Shown: positions 42,762-52,336 of the stretch, in pieces
Numbering within the stretch: the first letter of the stretch is position 1
Layout: each line of letters opens with the position of its first letter
Assembly: GCA_020199835.1 (NCBI GenBank)
Contig: JAIVJV010000009.1
Span: 1-64,000 of the forward strand
Length of the DNA: 64,000 nucleotides
Direction of reading: 5' to 3'
Source: Acidobacteriota bacterium
GTDB lineage: Bacteria > Acidobacteriota > Blastocatellia > Pyrinomonadales > Pyrinomonadaceae
Program-made: the position numbers and the translations under genes
The notes under the pieces: generated by a model
Told to the model about the DNA's origin: nothing
What the model saw: only the letters and a program-made list of their open reading frames with translations
The model's database searches: none

Positions 42762-43448
42762 CTATAGATCGGAGAACTCTTTCAGCAATGCCAGCTTGTC
42801 GTTCAACGACTCGTTGAGCATCTGCTCGGAAACCTCGTCGTGAGGATTTTGATTCAGTTCGTTGAGCGAGTTGGCCACGGCCTCGTCGATGACTTTCAGA
42901 TTGCGGTCGAAAGTCTCGCGCATCTCGGGACTCCAACGAGTCTTGTTCAGCTCAACCCGCTGGTTCCAGTAGTTGATCACCTGGCGGCGTTGCCAGATCC
43001 GATCGTTGATGTTGGAAGCTTGAGCTTGCGGTACAACGTTCGGCACGCTGCCATCGCCGTCCCAGCGACGGAGACCAACTACGGTTGTCAACGAAACCAG
43101 TAAAACGATCGCGGCGGCCAGCGACGCGAGTTGCGGCAGCGAGAGTTCCCACGTCCGGCCCATCAAGCGGCCGAGGAACGAGGGTTCGCGTGCTGCGGTT
43201 TGCGCGTGGGAGCCGGTTTCCGCCTCGATCACGTTGCGAATGCGCAACCAAAGCGCCTGTTCATTTGGCGGTGCTTCGTATTCGCCACGGTGCGTTTGGC
43301 AGAAGGACAGGATCGACGTTAGATCCTGACGGACGCTATCGCAATCCAGGCACTGTTTGAGGTGTGTATTAAGGGTGAGCTCATCCAGGTGGCTAAGACT
43401 GCCATCGACTAAATCGTGGATAAGCTCCTGACACTGCTCGCAGTTCAT
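42762..43448 (-). CDS. zinc-finger anti-sigma factor (zf-HC2)
   Basis: 228 residues. The N-terminal anti-sigma domain has MNCEQCQELIHDLVDGSLSH and HLKQCLDCD, giving the CxxC and HxxxCxxC zinc pattern. A single TM helix follows at about 106-124 (LASLAAAIVLLVSLTTVVG), and the C-terminal ~100 residues are periplasmic and helical (NYWNQRVELNKTRWSPEMRETFDRNL). It should hold the sigma factor encoded upstream at the membrane until an envelope signal releases it. The 154-nt gap to the sigma gene holds a weak inverted repeat (GGTGTT...AACACC) only. Confidence 0.85.
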   Translation of the reverse strand: MNCEQCQELIHDLVDGSLSHLDELTLNTHLKQCLDCDSVRQDLTSILSFCQTHRGEYEAPPNEQALWLRIRNVIEAETGSHAQTAAREPSFLGRLMGRTWELSLPQLASLAAAIVLLVSLTTVVGLRRWDGDGSVPNVVPQAQASNINDRIWQRRQVINYWNQRVELNKTRWSPEMRETFDRNLKVIDEAVANSLNELNQNPHDEVSEQMLNESLNDKLALLKEFSDL

Positions 43449-43602
43449 TGGTTACCACCTTCGTTCTGTCGCATTAAGCGCACCATTCCGAATTCAAACT
43501 GTTATTTGACAGAACCTTACTCCGGTTGTCATCAATCAAGGGAAGACTGCGTTAAAGCTTGGTGTTTGGTTAATTGAACACCGGTGCTCTTCACCTTCGA
43601 GG

Positions 43603-44202
43603 CTATTCGCTGGCTTTCTGTTGCCTCAAAAGTCCGCGCAATTTCATGCGCGCTTTGTGTAATTGCGACTTTGAGGTACCGACGGAGCACCCCAGCATCC
43701 TCGCAATCTCTTCGTGTTCGTGCCCTTCGATGTCGTGAAGGGTAAACACCGTTCGGTAACCGGGCGGCAGTTGAACAATTGCCTTATCGAGCGCGATCCG
43801 GTCAACCACGGGCATCGAATTGGGGTTTTCTGTCCCTTTTACGATTTGGATGGGCGTTTCGCCATCCTCGGTCGTCTGCTCCATGCGCACGCCGCGTTTG
43901 CGGAAGTGCATCAACACCTGATTGACGGTGAGCCGGTGGAGCCAGGTCGTAAAAGCAGATTCTCCCCGAAAACTGCCGATTTTTCTAAAGAGCTGAATGA
44001 AGACCTCCTGTGCGAGATCTTCTGCCTCCGAGACGTTTCCGGTCATGCGCAGACAGAGCGAGTAAACGCGGCGATTATGGCGCTGGTATAGCTCCTCGAA
44101 AGCGCCCATTTCACCCAGGGCAGCTTTCTGGGCCAGCTCATAGTCTGATGTTTGCGATGTCTCGGTTTCGGCTGCGGTCACATGTTCGCCTGCTCGGGAC
44201 AA
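43603..44202 (-). CDS. ECF RNA polymerase sigma factor (RpoE-like)
   Basis: 199 residues. Region 2: [56 protein letters not shown]. Region 4: [50 protein letters not shown]. It is a typical envelope-stress-type ECF factor working with the zinc-finger anti-sigma downstream. No confident ECF-type promoter could be fixed in the 286-nt region upstream (44203-44488), which otherwise holds no gene that I can see. Confidence 0.9.
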   Translation of the reverse strand: MSRAGEHVTAAETETSQTSDYELAQKAALGEMGAFEELYQRHNRRVYSLCLRMTGNVSEAEDLAQEVFIQLFRKIGSFRGESAFTTWLHRLTVNQVLMHFRKRGVRMEQTTEDGETPIQIVKGTENPNSMPVVDRIALDKAIVQLPPGYRTVFTLHDIEGHEHEEIARMLGCSVGTSKSQLHKARMKLRGLLRQQKASE

Positions 44203-44488
44203 GCAGCGAAGAATCTTACAACTTCCGCAGCTTGTTGGGCACGATACTCACGAAACCGCCGGTTCAAGGGAGCGTCACTGTCTCCTCAAACGTCCGCGTG
44301 GGGATGCGGGCGAGTTCCAGCACGCTCAACGCGGGCTGTGATGCGGCGCTTCGCGCACGTCGTTGCCTTACCCGACCTAAAATTAGTGATTTCCCTCAGC
44401 CGAATCAATACTTTCGCCCGGCTGGATTGCAGCATACGGGCAGAGGCGTTGTGCTGACAAGCGCGGCCAACGTGGTGTGTGATAAAAC

Positions 44489-45911
44489 TCACGCCCAGTA
44501 TGTTCGATCGAGCGAACGGTAGCCCACTGCTTCGGAGACGTGAGTAGCGCCGATGTTTTCGCAGCCTTCGAGATCCGCGATCGTGCGGCTGACTTTCAGG
44601 ATGCGATCGTAGGCGCGGGCTGAAAGGCCGAGGCGTTGCATCGCGCTCTCGAGCATCTGTTCGCTCTTCGAGTCGATCTTGCAGTGCACGCGAATCATGC
44701 GTGGCGTCATGCCGGCGTTGCAGAAAATGCGTTCGCCACGAAAACGATCTAGCTGCCGCTCGCGTGCCGTTATGACGCGCGCGCGAATTATGGCCGAACT
44801 ATCCGTCTCAGGTAGCACGTCGCCGGCAAGCTCGCGAAACTTCACCGCGGGCACATCGATGTGAATGTCTATGCGATCCAGTAGCGGACCGGAAATGCGC
44901 CCGACATAACGTTGAATCTGCAACGGCGAACAGCGACACTCGCGCGTCGGATCTGACCAATAGCCGCAAGGACAAGGGTTCATCGCTGCGGCGAGCATGA
45001 AGGCCGCGGGAAACGTCAACGACATTGCGGCTCTGCTTATCGTCACCTTTTGGTCTTCCAGCGGCTGCCTGAGCACTTCCAAAACGGCGCGATCAAACTC
45101 TGGCAACTCGTCGAGAAATAACACACCCTGATGAGCCAATGAGACTTCACCGGGCCGCGGCAGAGTGCCCCCACCAATCAAACCAGCATCACTGATCGTG
45201 TGGTGTGGCGAACGAAACGGACGCTCCGTCACCAAACCGGACCGTCCCGTGAGACCCGCCACCGAGTGAATCTTCGTCAGCTCAAGCGCGGCGTCAAACT
45301 CCAGCGGCGGCATGATCGTCGGCAGACGTTTCGCCAGCATCGTCTTGCCCGATCCCGGTGGACCAATCAAAAGAATGTTGTGTCCGCCGGCACTCGCGAT
45401 CTCCAACGCACGTTTGGCCGAAACCTGTCCACGCACTTCCTTAAAGTCGATGTTGTAGTGTTCAGTTCGCGCCAGGATCTCCGACGTCTCGACTTTCAAC
45501 GGCATCGGCGGTGACGCTGAACGCAGATCCGCAATCAGTCTCACGGCGCTGCGAAGATCCCCCACCGGATAGACATTAACCCATATGAATCAGGCTGTAG
45601 TGTTCCGCGAGATCGCCGTTCGCGCCGAGAATACCGAGCGCGATTGGAAGATCGAAACTCGCGCCCTCTTTGCGCACGTCGGCGGGCGCGAGATTGATGG
45701 TGGTCTTTTGAAACGGAAAGAAGTAACCGCAGTTCTGCATTGCGGCGCGAATGCGTTCGCGGGACTCGCGCACGGCGGCGTCAGGCAAGCCGACGATCGT
45801 CACGGAAGACGATTGTTCGCTTTCACCACGACTGTGTGTTAGATCGACTTCGATATCTACGAGATCCGCATCGATCCCATAGACGGCAGCGGACAGAGTT
45901 CGAAAGAGCAT
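44489..45911 (-). pseudogene. comM: comM/yifB Mg-chelatase-like AAA ATPase, broken by internal deletion
   Basis: Two frames together encode a YifB/ComM protein. The 5' part (45911-45576, 111 aa) gives the Lon-like N-domain (LPDAAVRESRERIRAAM; KTTINLAPADVRKEGASFDLPIALGIL) and stops at TAA after SLIHMG. The 3' part resumes in another frame as [16 protein letters not shown] and carries Walker A (GPPGSGKT), [14 protein letters not shown] and MNPCPCGYW to the end at 44489. About 80 residues expected between the two (from GELSLDG to the VYPV equivalent) are absent. Intact ComM is a helicase for natural transformation. This copy is a pseudogene unless the assembly is wrong here. Confidence 0.8.
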
Positions 45912-45945
45912 GTGAGGTAGCTCCTAATCTAGTTGTGAGGAACAA

Positions 45946-45975
45946 AGGTCAGCACGGCAGAAACCGTACTGACCT
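45946..45975 (-). terminator. hairpin terminator after the lytic transglycosylase gene
   Basis: AGGTCAGCACGG (45946-45957) pairs with CCGTACTGACCT (45964-45975) with one mismatch and a 6-nt loop. On the minus strand it is followed by TTTGTT, a short T-tract. It would end the transglycosylase transcript before comM. Confidence 0.6.
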
Positions 45976-46002
45976 GCTAGTTAAACGAAACTTGAAAAGC
46001 GG

Positions 46003-47730
46003 TTATCTGCGGCGAGAGGGAACCGCAGCAGTTGCCGGAATCTTCACTTCCTGACCAGCACGAAGCTCGCTGTTGACCGGAATGCCATTCAACCGCGCCA
46101 CGTCGTTCGCATCGAGATTACGTGCCGCAGCGATACTGGCAATCGTGTCGCCCTTGCGCGCGCGAACCTTGTTCAACGAAGGCGCAGCTTCACTGTTGGC
46201 CGCTGAAGTCGCGCGTACCCACTTCGTGAGTCGGACGCTGCTGTTCGGAACAACCAGCTTCGTGGTCGACTTGAGATCGACGCCGCCGTTCATCGCTTGC
46301 AACTGAGCCACGCTGATACCCGTGCGGCTCGCAACGTTCTGAAAATCTTCACCTGGTGCTACTGAAATCACGCGTGCCGTCTCGCGTTTGTCTGGCGAGA
46401 TGCGTTGCAGCAACGAGGCAAACTGCTTGGCGCGGCCTGCGGGAATACGCACGTTGTAAGCGTCGCCACGTGGTGTTACATCGCGCTTCAACTCAGGATT
46501 CAACGAACGAATGTGATCCACGCTCGTGTCGGTCGCCTCCGCAACGAGTTGCAGACTGGTCGCGGTCGGCACCTGGACCACGTCGTAGGCCATGGGCGGA
46601 TCGAACCTGACGTTTTTGAATCCGTACTTTTCGGGATTCTTCGCGATCAGGATTACCGCGAGGATATTTGGCACGTAGTTACGTGTTTCCTGCGCGATGT
46701 ACGGATAAATCATCCAGAAGTTGGCGCTGCCTGCACGGGAAATGGCGCGGTCGATGTTGCCCGCGCCCGTGTTGTAGGCGGCCATCGCGAGTTCCCAGTT
46801 ACCGTTGTAACGATTCGCGAGATCTTTCAGGTGTCGCGCGGAAGCGCGGGTGGCCTGTTCAATACTATTGCGCTCGTCGATGTATGCATTCTGGCGCAGA
46901 CCGTACATACGGCCCGTGCTCGGAATGAACTGCCACAAGCCCGAAGCCGCTGCCCACGAAACTGCTCGAGGCTTCCACGCACTCTCAACCTGACCCAGCC
47001 ACGTCACGTCGAGCGGCACGCCTTCCTCCGCAAAAATCTTGCGCGCGAGTTTCATGTACTGGCCGGAGCGACGCAGACCACCTTCCATCGTCGCGCGGCC
47101 GCGCGGTCCCTGGTAATAATTGATGTATTGCTGAACGAGCGGATTAAGCGTGAACGAGAAATTAACGTTCTTCTTGGATTGTTCGAGTGCGAGAAGATCT
47201 TCACCGGAAACTTCTTTCTCGCGTTCTGTCAGCACCAGCTTGCTGAGTTCATCAAGCGGCGACGGCTCAAACTTCTGATCCCGGAACCCGATCTGCGAGA
47301 GCGGTGCTTTTTGCGGCGCCGGTTCCTGCGGCTGATTGTTTTGGGCCACCAGCACCGAGCTGGTGTTCACCTGCTGTTGAAGCGGCACTTCTTCGCGATA
47401 GATACGTTCAACCAGTTCGAGATAATACGTCTGCAATTTCTGGCTGGCGCGCACGTCGAAACCTGATTCGAGAATCGAATCGACGGCTTTATCAAACTCT
47501 TCGCGAGCCTGCTCGCGTTTGCTGTCTTCGAGATTCAGCTTGCCCTTGCGGAAGTGGTCCTCCGCGCGCGCGATGACCTGCGCGACGCGTCCTTCCGATT
47601 GTTCGACTTGAGTTGGTATCGAACGGGCAGATGAAGCTGCGGGGATCTGTGCGTAACTGCTTGCCGCGGTAGCGACGAGCGCCGTTAGTATAGCCACACG
47701 GGCCATCAAACGAGGGAAGCTCGCTGACAT
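46003..47730 (-). CDS. LysM-containing lytic transglycosylase (MltD-like)
   Basis: About 575 residues. A signal peptide (LTALVATAASSYAQ) is followed by a helical region, then an SLT domain at about 230-370: GVPLDVTWLGQVESAWKPRAVSW with the catalytic Glu, SGLWQFIPSTGRMYGL, and ELAMAAYNTGAGNIDRAI. Two or three LysM-type repeats close the protein (VAPGEDFQNVASRTGISVAQLQAMNG; ARKGDTIASIAAARNLDANDVARLNG). It cleaves peptidoglycan glycan strands in the periplasm. Start 47730 is chosen as the first ATG after GGAG (12 nt away); the open frame continues to 47808. Confidence 0.88.
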   Translation of the reverse strand: MSASFPRLMARVAILTALVATAASSYAQIPAASSARSIPTQVEQSEGRVAQVIARAEDHFRKGKLNLEDSKREQAREEFDKAVDSILESGFDVRASQKLQTYYLELVERIYREEVPLQQQVNTSSVLVAQNNQPQEPAPQKAPLSQIGFRDQKFEPSPLDELSKLVLTEREKEVSGEDLLALEQSKKNVNFSFTLNPLVQQYINYYQGPRGRATMEGGLRRSGQYMKLARKIFAEEGVPLDVTWLGQVESAWKPRAVSWAAASGLWQFIPSTGRMYGLRQNAYIDERNSIEQATRASARHLKDLANRYNGNWELAMAAYNTGAGNIDRAISRAGSANFWMIYPYIAQETRNYVPNILAVILIAKNPEKYGFKNVRFDPPMAYDVVQVPTATSLQLVAEATDTSVDHIRSLNPELKRDVTPRGDAYNVRIPAGRAKQFASLLQRISPDKRETARVISVAPGEDFQNVASRTGISVAQLQAMNGGVDLKSTTKLVVPNSSVRLTKWVRATSAANSEAAPSLNKVRARKGDTIASIAAARNLDANDVARLNGIPVNSELRAGQEVKIPATAAVPSRRR

Positions 47731-48291
47731 CAGGTCGTCGTACTCCTTCAAAGGTAATCGAGTCCTTGTGTGACTATCGCTGAGGAAAGTCACATCGGAA
47801 ACATTCACGTCTTATGTGCGGTATCTATCGGCTCCTCTATGATTTGGAAATGCTGACTCACCGAATGAGCCGAAATCACACTGGAGGTTACCACACGATT
47901 TTTTGGGGTGTCAAACAAGTCACCCGATATGAACAGACGCGCAATTAGTAAATTTTTCCACCAATACCGGGACCACAAGATCCGTGTCGGTACTGATGCC
48001 CCCGTGCGTCCGGAGGTTCGCCTGTTCCCGTTCAAAAAGCCCCCGCCCAAAACTGCGCGGTTAGCTTAACGCTCTCACGCCGCTGCCCGTTGCAAAAAAG
48101 CGCCGACAGGTGCACGTTTCTGGGAGCACTGTTTTCGTACAGAAACTACTCGCGTTCATTTCGTAACAAAACGGTTACTTCCAAAAAACGCAACTCTTCG
48201 GGCCTTAAAGCCTTCGTACTGTCGGTTGGAATAACACTTGCCAAACAAAGTGGCGGGACAAGCCGTTCTCCCCTGAAGCCCAGGAAAAATT
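47731..48291. other. 561-nt intergenic region between divergent genes
   Basis: No convincing gene. Short frames here have no ribosome-binding site or family resemblance. On the minus strand TTGACA followed 18 nt later by TAACCT is a weak promoter candidate for the transglycosylase. On the plus strand an inverted repeat GTAAC-N6-GTTAC lies near 48164 and AGGAAAA precedes the ppk1 ATG. Two unlinked regulators probably act here, but no site is firm. Confidence 0.4.
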
Positions 48292-50415
48292 ATGTCAACA
48301 GTCGTAAAGCGAGAGGCAACAGTCCACGAATTTACTAAGCCGGTCGAGGTTGCGCCCAGGTCGAGAACTGAGCTCTTCTTGAATCGCGAGCTAAGCCTGC
48401 TGGAGTTTCACGCGCGCGTGCTCGAAGAAGCGCGCGACCCGCAGAATCCGCTGCTCGAGAGGCTGAAGTTCCTCTCAATCTTTTCGTCTAACCTGGACGA
48501 GTTTTTCCAGATTCGTGTTTCCGGGCTCAAGGAAGAGATGGAGCACGAAGTCGATGTCTCGCCCGACGGACGGACGCCGGCGCAGCAATTGGCGGAAACG
48601 CGCGAACGTATTGTGGCGCTCGTCGATGAACAGGCGCGCTGTCTAAGTGATGACGTTTTGCCGGGCCTCGCGCAAGCCGGAATACCAGTTGTTAATTACG
48701 ATTCTCTCTCACGAAACGAAAAGGAACGACTCGAAGAATACTTTACCGAGAAAGTTTTCCCGGTACTTACTCCGCTCGCTGTCGATCCGAGTCACCCGTT
48801 TCCGTATATCTCACCGCTAAGCGTGAACATCTGTTTGATCGTCAATCCGCCGAAGAACATGAAACTGATCACTTCGCGGAAACTGACCGACCCGAATTTC
48901 GTGCGGATCAAAGTGCCGTCGATATTGCCACGATTGGTGCCGGTCAGCGCGTCGAGCACGCGTTATGTGTTGCTCGAAGAGATCATCGAGGCAAACATTC
49001 ACGCTCTGTTTCCCAACATGGAACCCGGTCCATGTTATCGCTTCCGAGTCACGCGCGACGCTGATATCGACATTCGCGAAGAGGAAGCACACGACCTGCT
49101 CAGTGCGATTAAGGAAGAACTGCGCCAGCGGCGGTTTGGCACGCCGGTTCGGCTCGAAGTGTCGACTAATATGCCTGACGAGATGATCGAGTACCTGACC
49201 GGGTCGCTCCATCTCGAACGTGATGATGTTTACAAGTTTGATGGTCCAGTCCACGTTCAGGACCTGATGTCGCTTTACGATCTGGATCGGCCGGACCTGA
49301 AAGACACACCGTTCACGCCACAAATGCCGGCGTGGTACAACGAGCACAAGAACATTTTCGACGCGATCAGGGAACGCGATCGCCTGCTCCACCATCCGTA
49401 CGATTCGTACGACTCGGTCACTGAGTTCATTAACGAGGCCGTTGACGACCCCGAGGTAGTCGCTATCAAGATCTGTCTCTATCGCACGGGTCCGGAGTCA
49501 CCGATTCCACCGGCTTTAATCCGCGCCAGCGAACAAGGAAAACAGGTCACGGCGCTGATCGAGCTTAAAGCCCGGTTCGACGAAGAACACAACATCGAAT
49601 GGGCGCGCAAACTCGATGAAGCAGGCGTTCACGTGGTCTACGGCATTGTCGGCCTGAAAACACACGGCAAGCTGACGCTCGTCGTCAGACGTGAAGGCGA
49701 CGCGCTCAAGCGTTACGTACACATCGCCTCGGGCAATTACAATCCGACAACCTCCACGACTTACACCGACCTCGGTCTATTCACCGTTGACGATGAGATC
49801 GGCCGGGACGCCACGGAACTATTCAACTATCTAACCGGTTTCTGCGAGCAGCGTGACTATCGCAAGTTAATGGTTGCTCCAGTTGAATTGCGCGACAAAC
49901 TCAACGCGCTCTTTGATCGCGAGATCGAGCACAAACGCGGGGGTCGTCCGGCCCGCATTATCGCGAAGTTTAATCGCCTCGCAGATCTTCAGATCATCGA
50001 CAAACTTTACGAGGTCTCACGCGCCGGCGTAGAGGTCGATCTGATCATTCGCGGCATCTGCGTTTTGCGTCCGGGTATTCCGGGCTTGTCGGAGAACATC
50101 CGGGTACGCAGTGTCGTCGGACGTTTCCTCGAACACAGCCGTGTTTTCTGGTTCGCGAATGGTGGCGACGAAGAGCTTTATATCGGCAGCGCCGACTGGA
50201 TGACGCGAAATCTGAAACACCGCATCGAAGTCGTGGCTCCTGTGACCGACGGAAAAGCAAAACGCTACCTCAGAGATGTACTGCTGGACGCTTACCTCAC
50301 TGACAACACCAAGGCTCGCGAACTCCAACCCGATGGACGATATACCCCTGTAACGACCCGCTCCGAGCCCTTCAACAGTCAGGAATACTTTATCGGACGC
50401 CCCTGCTGCGATTAA
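48292..50415 (+). CDS. ppk1: polyphosphate kinase 1
   Basis: 707 residues, full length. Order: N domain (LFLNRELSLLEFHARVLEEA), head domain (SNLDEFFQIRVSGLKEE), and the two phospholipase-D-like catalytic domains. The phosphorylated histidine region is KRYVHIASGNYNPTTSTTYTDLGLFT, and GRFLEHSRVFWF gives the second conserved histidine. It reversibly polymerises the gamma-phosphate of ATP into polyphosphate at the inner membrane face. It is followed by a kinase-like exported protein and a DUF4956 protein, both plausible partners in polyphosphate or envelope metabolism. Confidence 0.95.
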   Translation: MSTVVKREATVHEFTKPVEVAPRSRTELFLNRELSLLEFHARVLEEARDPQNPLLERLKFLSIFSSNLDEFFQIRVSGLKEEMEHEVDVSPDGRTPAQQLAETRERIVALVDEQARCLSDDVLPGLAQAGIPVVNYDSLSRNEKERLEEYFTEKVFPVLTPLAVDPSHPFPYISPLSVNICLIVNPPKNMKLITSRKLTDPNFVRIKVPSILPRLVPVSASSTRYVLLEEIIEANIHALFPNMEPGPCYRFRVTRDADIDIREEEAHDLLSAIKEELRQRRFGTPVRLEVSTNMPDEMIEYLTGSLHLERDDVYKFDGPVHVQDLMSLYDLDRPDLKDTPFTPQMPAWYNEHKNIFDAIRERDRLLHHPYDSYDSVTEFINEAVDDPEVVAIKICLYRTGPESPIPPALIRASEQGKQVTALIELKARFDEEHNIEWARKLDEAGVHVVYGIVGLKTHGKLTLVVRREGDALKRYVHIASGNYNPTTSTTYTDLGLFTVDDEIGRDATELFNYLTGFCEQRDYRKLMVAPVELRDKLNALFDREIEHKRGGRPARIIAKFNRLADLQIIDKLYEVSRAGVEVDLIIRGICVLRPGIPGLSENIRVRSVVGRFLEHSRVFWFANGGDEELYIGSADWMTRNLKHRIEVVAPVTDGKAKRYLRDVLLDAYLTDNTKARELQPDGRYTPVTTRSEPFNSQEYFIGRPCCD

Positions 50416-50441
50416 CAACGACGCATCCGGAGTTGGAAAAA

Positions 50442-51410
50442 ATGAATCGTACCAAGAGAGTGCGCCTTGTGGTGTTCCTGCTGCTCGCGCTGTTGATTCC
50501 GTCCATCGAAACCGGTCTCGCTCAATCAAAAAACAAAAAGGCGCCGACCGGCACACCTGTTCTCTGGCGCAAGCCCAACGACATCGCATCGCGCGATCTC
50601 TTTCTTGGACCAGGCGGTACCAGCATGCGGCCCGACGTGCGCCGCATCACGTTTATTAAGGAAGAAAAAGGTGGTTATTCGAAGAAGTATCGAGTGCGCG
50701 ACGGCTCGGGTCGCGAGTGGGTCGTGAAGATCGGCAAGGAGGCTCAATCAGAAACGTCTGCCGTTCGGCTGTTGTGGGGCGTCGGCTATCTAACTGAAGT
50801 CAACTACCTGGTGCCGCGGGTCACGATTCCCGGCAAAGGCACTTTCACAAACGTGCGTTTCGAAGCGCGACCGGAGCAGTGGGATCGCGTCGGCGAGTGG
50901 AAGTGGAAGCGCAATCCGTTTACTTCAACGCCGGAATACCAGGGCCTTAAAATCATGATGGCGCTTATCAACAATTGGGACCTGAAAGACTCAAACAACG
51001 TGATCGTTCAGACACGCACCAACGGTCGCAACGAACTTCGTTACGTGATCAGCGATCTCGGCGCCACGTTTGGTCACGCGAGCACTACGCCGATCTTCTG
51101 GCGGCTCACACGCAGCCGCAACAATCCGATCAACTACGCACAGTCGGAGTTTCTCGAAAAGATCAAAGGCAATCGCGTTGTGCTGCACTTCGGCGGCAAG
51201 AATCGTGGACTCATGAAAGATATCACCGTTGACGACGCGATCTGGATGGGCACCTGGCTGTCTCAACTCAGCGACCGGCAAATCAGAGATGCGTTCAAGG
51301 CCGCGAACTACACACCGTCTCAAGTTGACTTGCTGACGCGCGAGGTACGAACACGAACGAGCGAACTGCTCAGCCTGCGCCCGAACATTCAGATCGGCAG
51401 CACACAATGA
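50442..51410 (+). CDS. exported protein with kinase-like motifs
   Basis: About 322 residues with a signal peptide (VVFLLLALLIPSIETGLAQ). The body looks like an atypical kinase fold: REWVVKIGKEAQSETSAVRLLW places a lysine (Lys96) and a following glutamate (Glu104) as in the VAIK/alpha-C pair; MALINNWDLKDSNNV (Asp180, Asn185) resembles a catalytic loop; and YVISDLGATFG (Asp205) resembles the metal-binding DxG. Relatives in spirit are Fam20/CotH-type secretory kinases, but this is inference. ATG 50442 is preferred, with GGAG 9 nt upstream. The stop overlaps the next start (ATGA). Confidence 0.6.
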   Translation: MNRTKRVRLVVFLLLALLIPSIETGLAQSKNKKAPTGTPVLWRKPNDIASRDLFLGPGGTSMRPDVRRITFIKEEKGGYSKKYRVRDGSGREWVVKIGKEAQSETSAVRLLWGVGYLTEVNYLVPRVTIPGKGTFTNVRFEARPEQWDRVGEWKWKRNPFTSTPEYQGLKIMMALINNWDLKDSNNVIVQTRTNGRNELRYVISDLGATFGHASTTPIFWRLTRSRNNPINYAQSEFLEKIKGNRVVLHFGGKNRGLMKDITVDDAIWMGTWLSQLSDRQIRDAFKAANYTPSQVDLLTREVRTRTSELLSLRPNIQIGSTQ

Positions 51411-52327
51411 AGCCGCAAAGAAGACGAGAGATCACCACGCTGATAGTAGTCTTTACCGGCGTGCTGTTAATTAGCGCGCTGGCGGTTTATTTAATCGGTA
51501 ATCGAGGAACGAATCGGGAATACACACAGGTCCAACAACCGACGCCAACAGATCGCGAACCGCTCCCGCGCCCAACGGCCACGCCGACTCCGGCCGAGAG
51601 CGGAACGTTTTTGGACCATCTAATGGGCACGCACGACGGCGAAGTTTACGTACGCGGCGAGTCATGGGCCCAGAGTTTCGGACGAATCTCACTGCGGCTG
51701 CTGCTGGCCGCGTTGCTCGGGGCGGCGTTGGCTTATCGCCCGCGGCGAAAGATTCTCTCTCTAAAACAGAATCCTTATGTTTCCCAAACGCAGATTCTGC
51801 TGGCCATCGTTGCAGCCGCATTGATGATCATTGTCGGCGACAACGCGGCGCGTGCGTTCGGCATTTTCGCTGCCGTTTCGCTCGTTCGCTTTCGCACGAA
51901 CATCCGCGATCCGAAAGAGGTCACGGTGTTGCTGATCTGCATGGCGCTGGGACTCGCAGCCGGTGTGGGTCGTTGGGATCTGGGCCTTGCGCTCGCGTTG
52001 TTCTCGTTAGTGGTGCTTTGGATCCTCGAGTGGCGTGAACCGGAGCAGGTTTTTCGCTCGATGGAGTTGAAGGTCACCACGAAGAACGTTGTATCGACGC
52101 AGCGTGCGTTGCGAGAGATACTCAAGAAGCATGGCTTTGATAAAGAATTGCGGGCCGTGGATCGAGAAGTTTCGGACGAATCGCCGGGAAGTATTATGTA
52201 TTCAGTGGACGTGAGTCCGACGGTGAGTACCGACGAGCTCAGTGCCGACATTCTGGCCCTTGATGGCCAAAATGTCGAAGGCATTGAGTGGAATCAGAAG
52301 AAGAGTTACTCGTACCTGTATCAGTAG
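51407..52327 (+). CDS. DUF4956 membrane protein
   Basis: 306 residues. One N-terminal TM (LIVVFTGVLLISALAVYLIG), a periplasmic proline/threonine-rich linker, then three or four TM helices with the DUF4956 signature SLVRFRTNIRDPKEVTVLLICMALGLAAGVG. A cytoplasmic ferredoxin-like domain follows (MELKVTTKNVVSTQRALREIL). DUF4956 genes are typically found with VTC polyphosphate-polymerase-like and CotH kinase-like genes; here the neighbours are ppk1 and a kinase-like exported protein, a comparable grouping with different parts. The start is coupled to the preceding gene by a 4-nt overlap. Confidence 0.8.
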   Translation: MKPQRRREITTLIVVFTGVLLISALAVYLIGNRGTNREYTQVQQPTPTDREPLPRPTATPTPAESGTFLDHLMGTHDGEVYVRGESWAQSFGRISLRLLLAALLGAALAYRPRRKILSLKQNPYVSQTQILLAIVAAALMIIVGDNAARAFGIFAAVSLVRFRTNIRDPKEVTVLLICMALGLAAGVGRWDLGLALALFSLVVLWILEWREPEQVFRSMELKVTTKNVVSTQRALREILKKHGFDKELRAVDREVSDESPGSIMYSVDVSPTVSTDELSADILALDGQNVEGIEWNQKKSYSYLYQ

Positions 52328-52336
52328 CGTTGGTTG

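Noticed and set aside
46405..47466. 353-codon frame antisense to the lytic transglycosylase
   Set aside because: The opposite strand encodes a complete SLT/LysM protein; the antisense frame is a product of GC-rich codon structure and has no recognisable domain.
47805..48050. 81-codon minus-strand frame in the intergenic gap upstream of the transglycosylase
   Set aside because: No ribosome-binding site, no homology-like pattern, overlaps the leader of the real gene.
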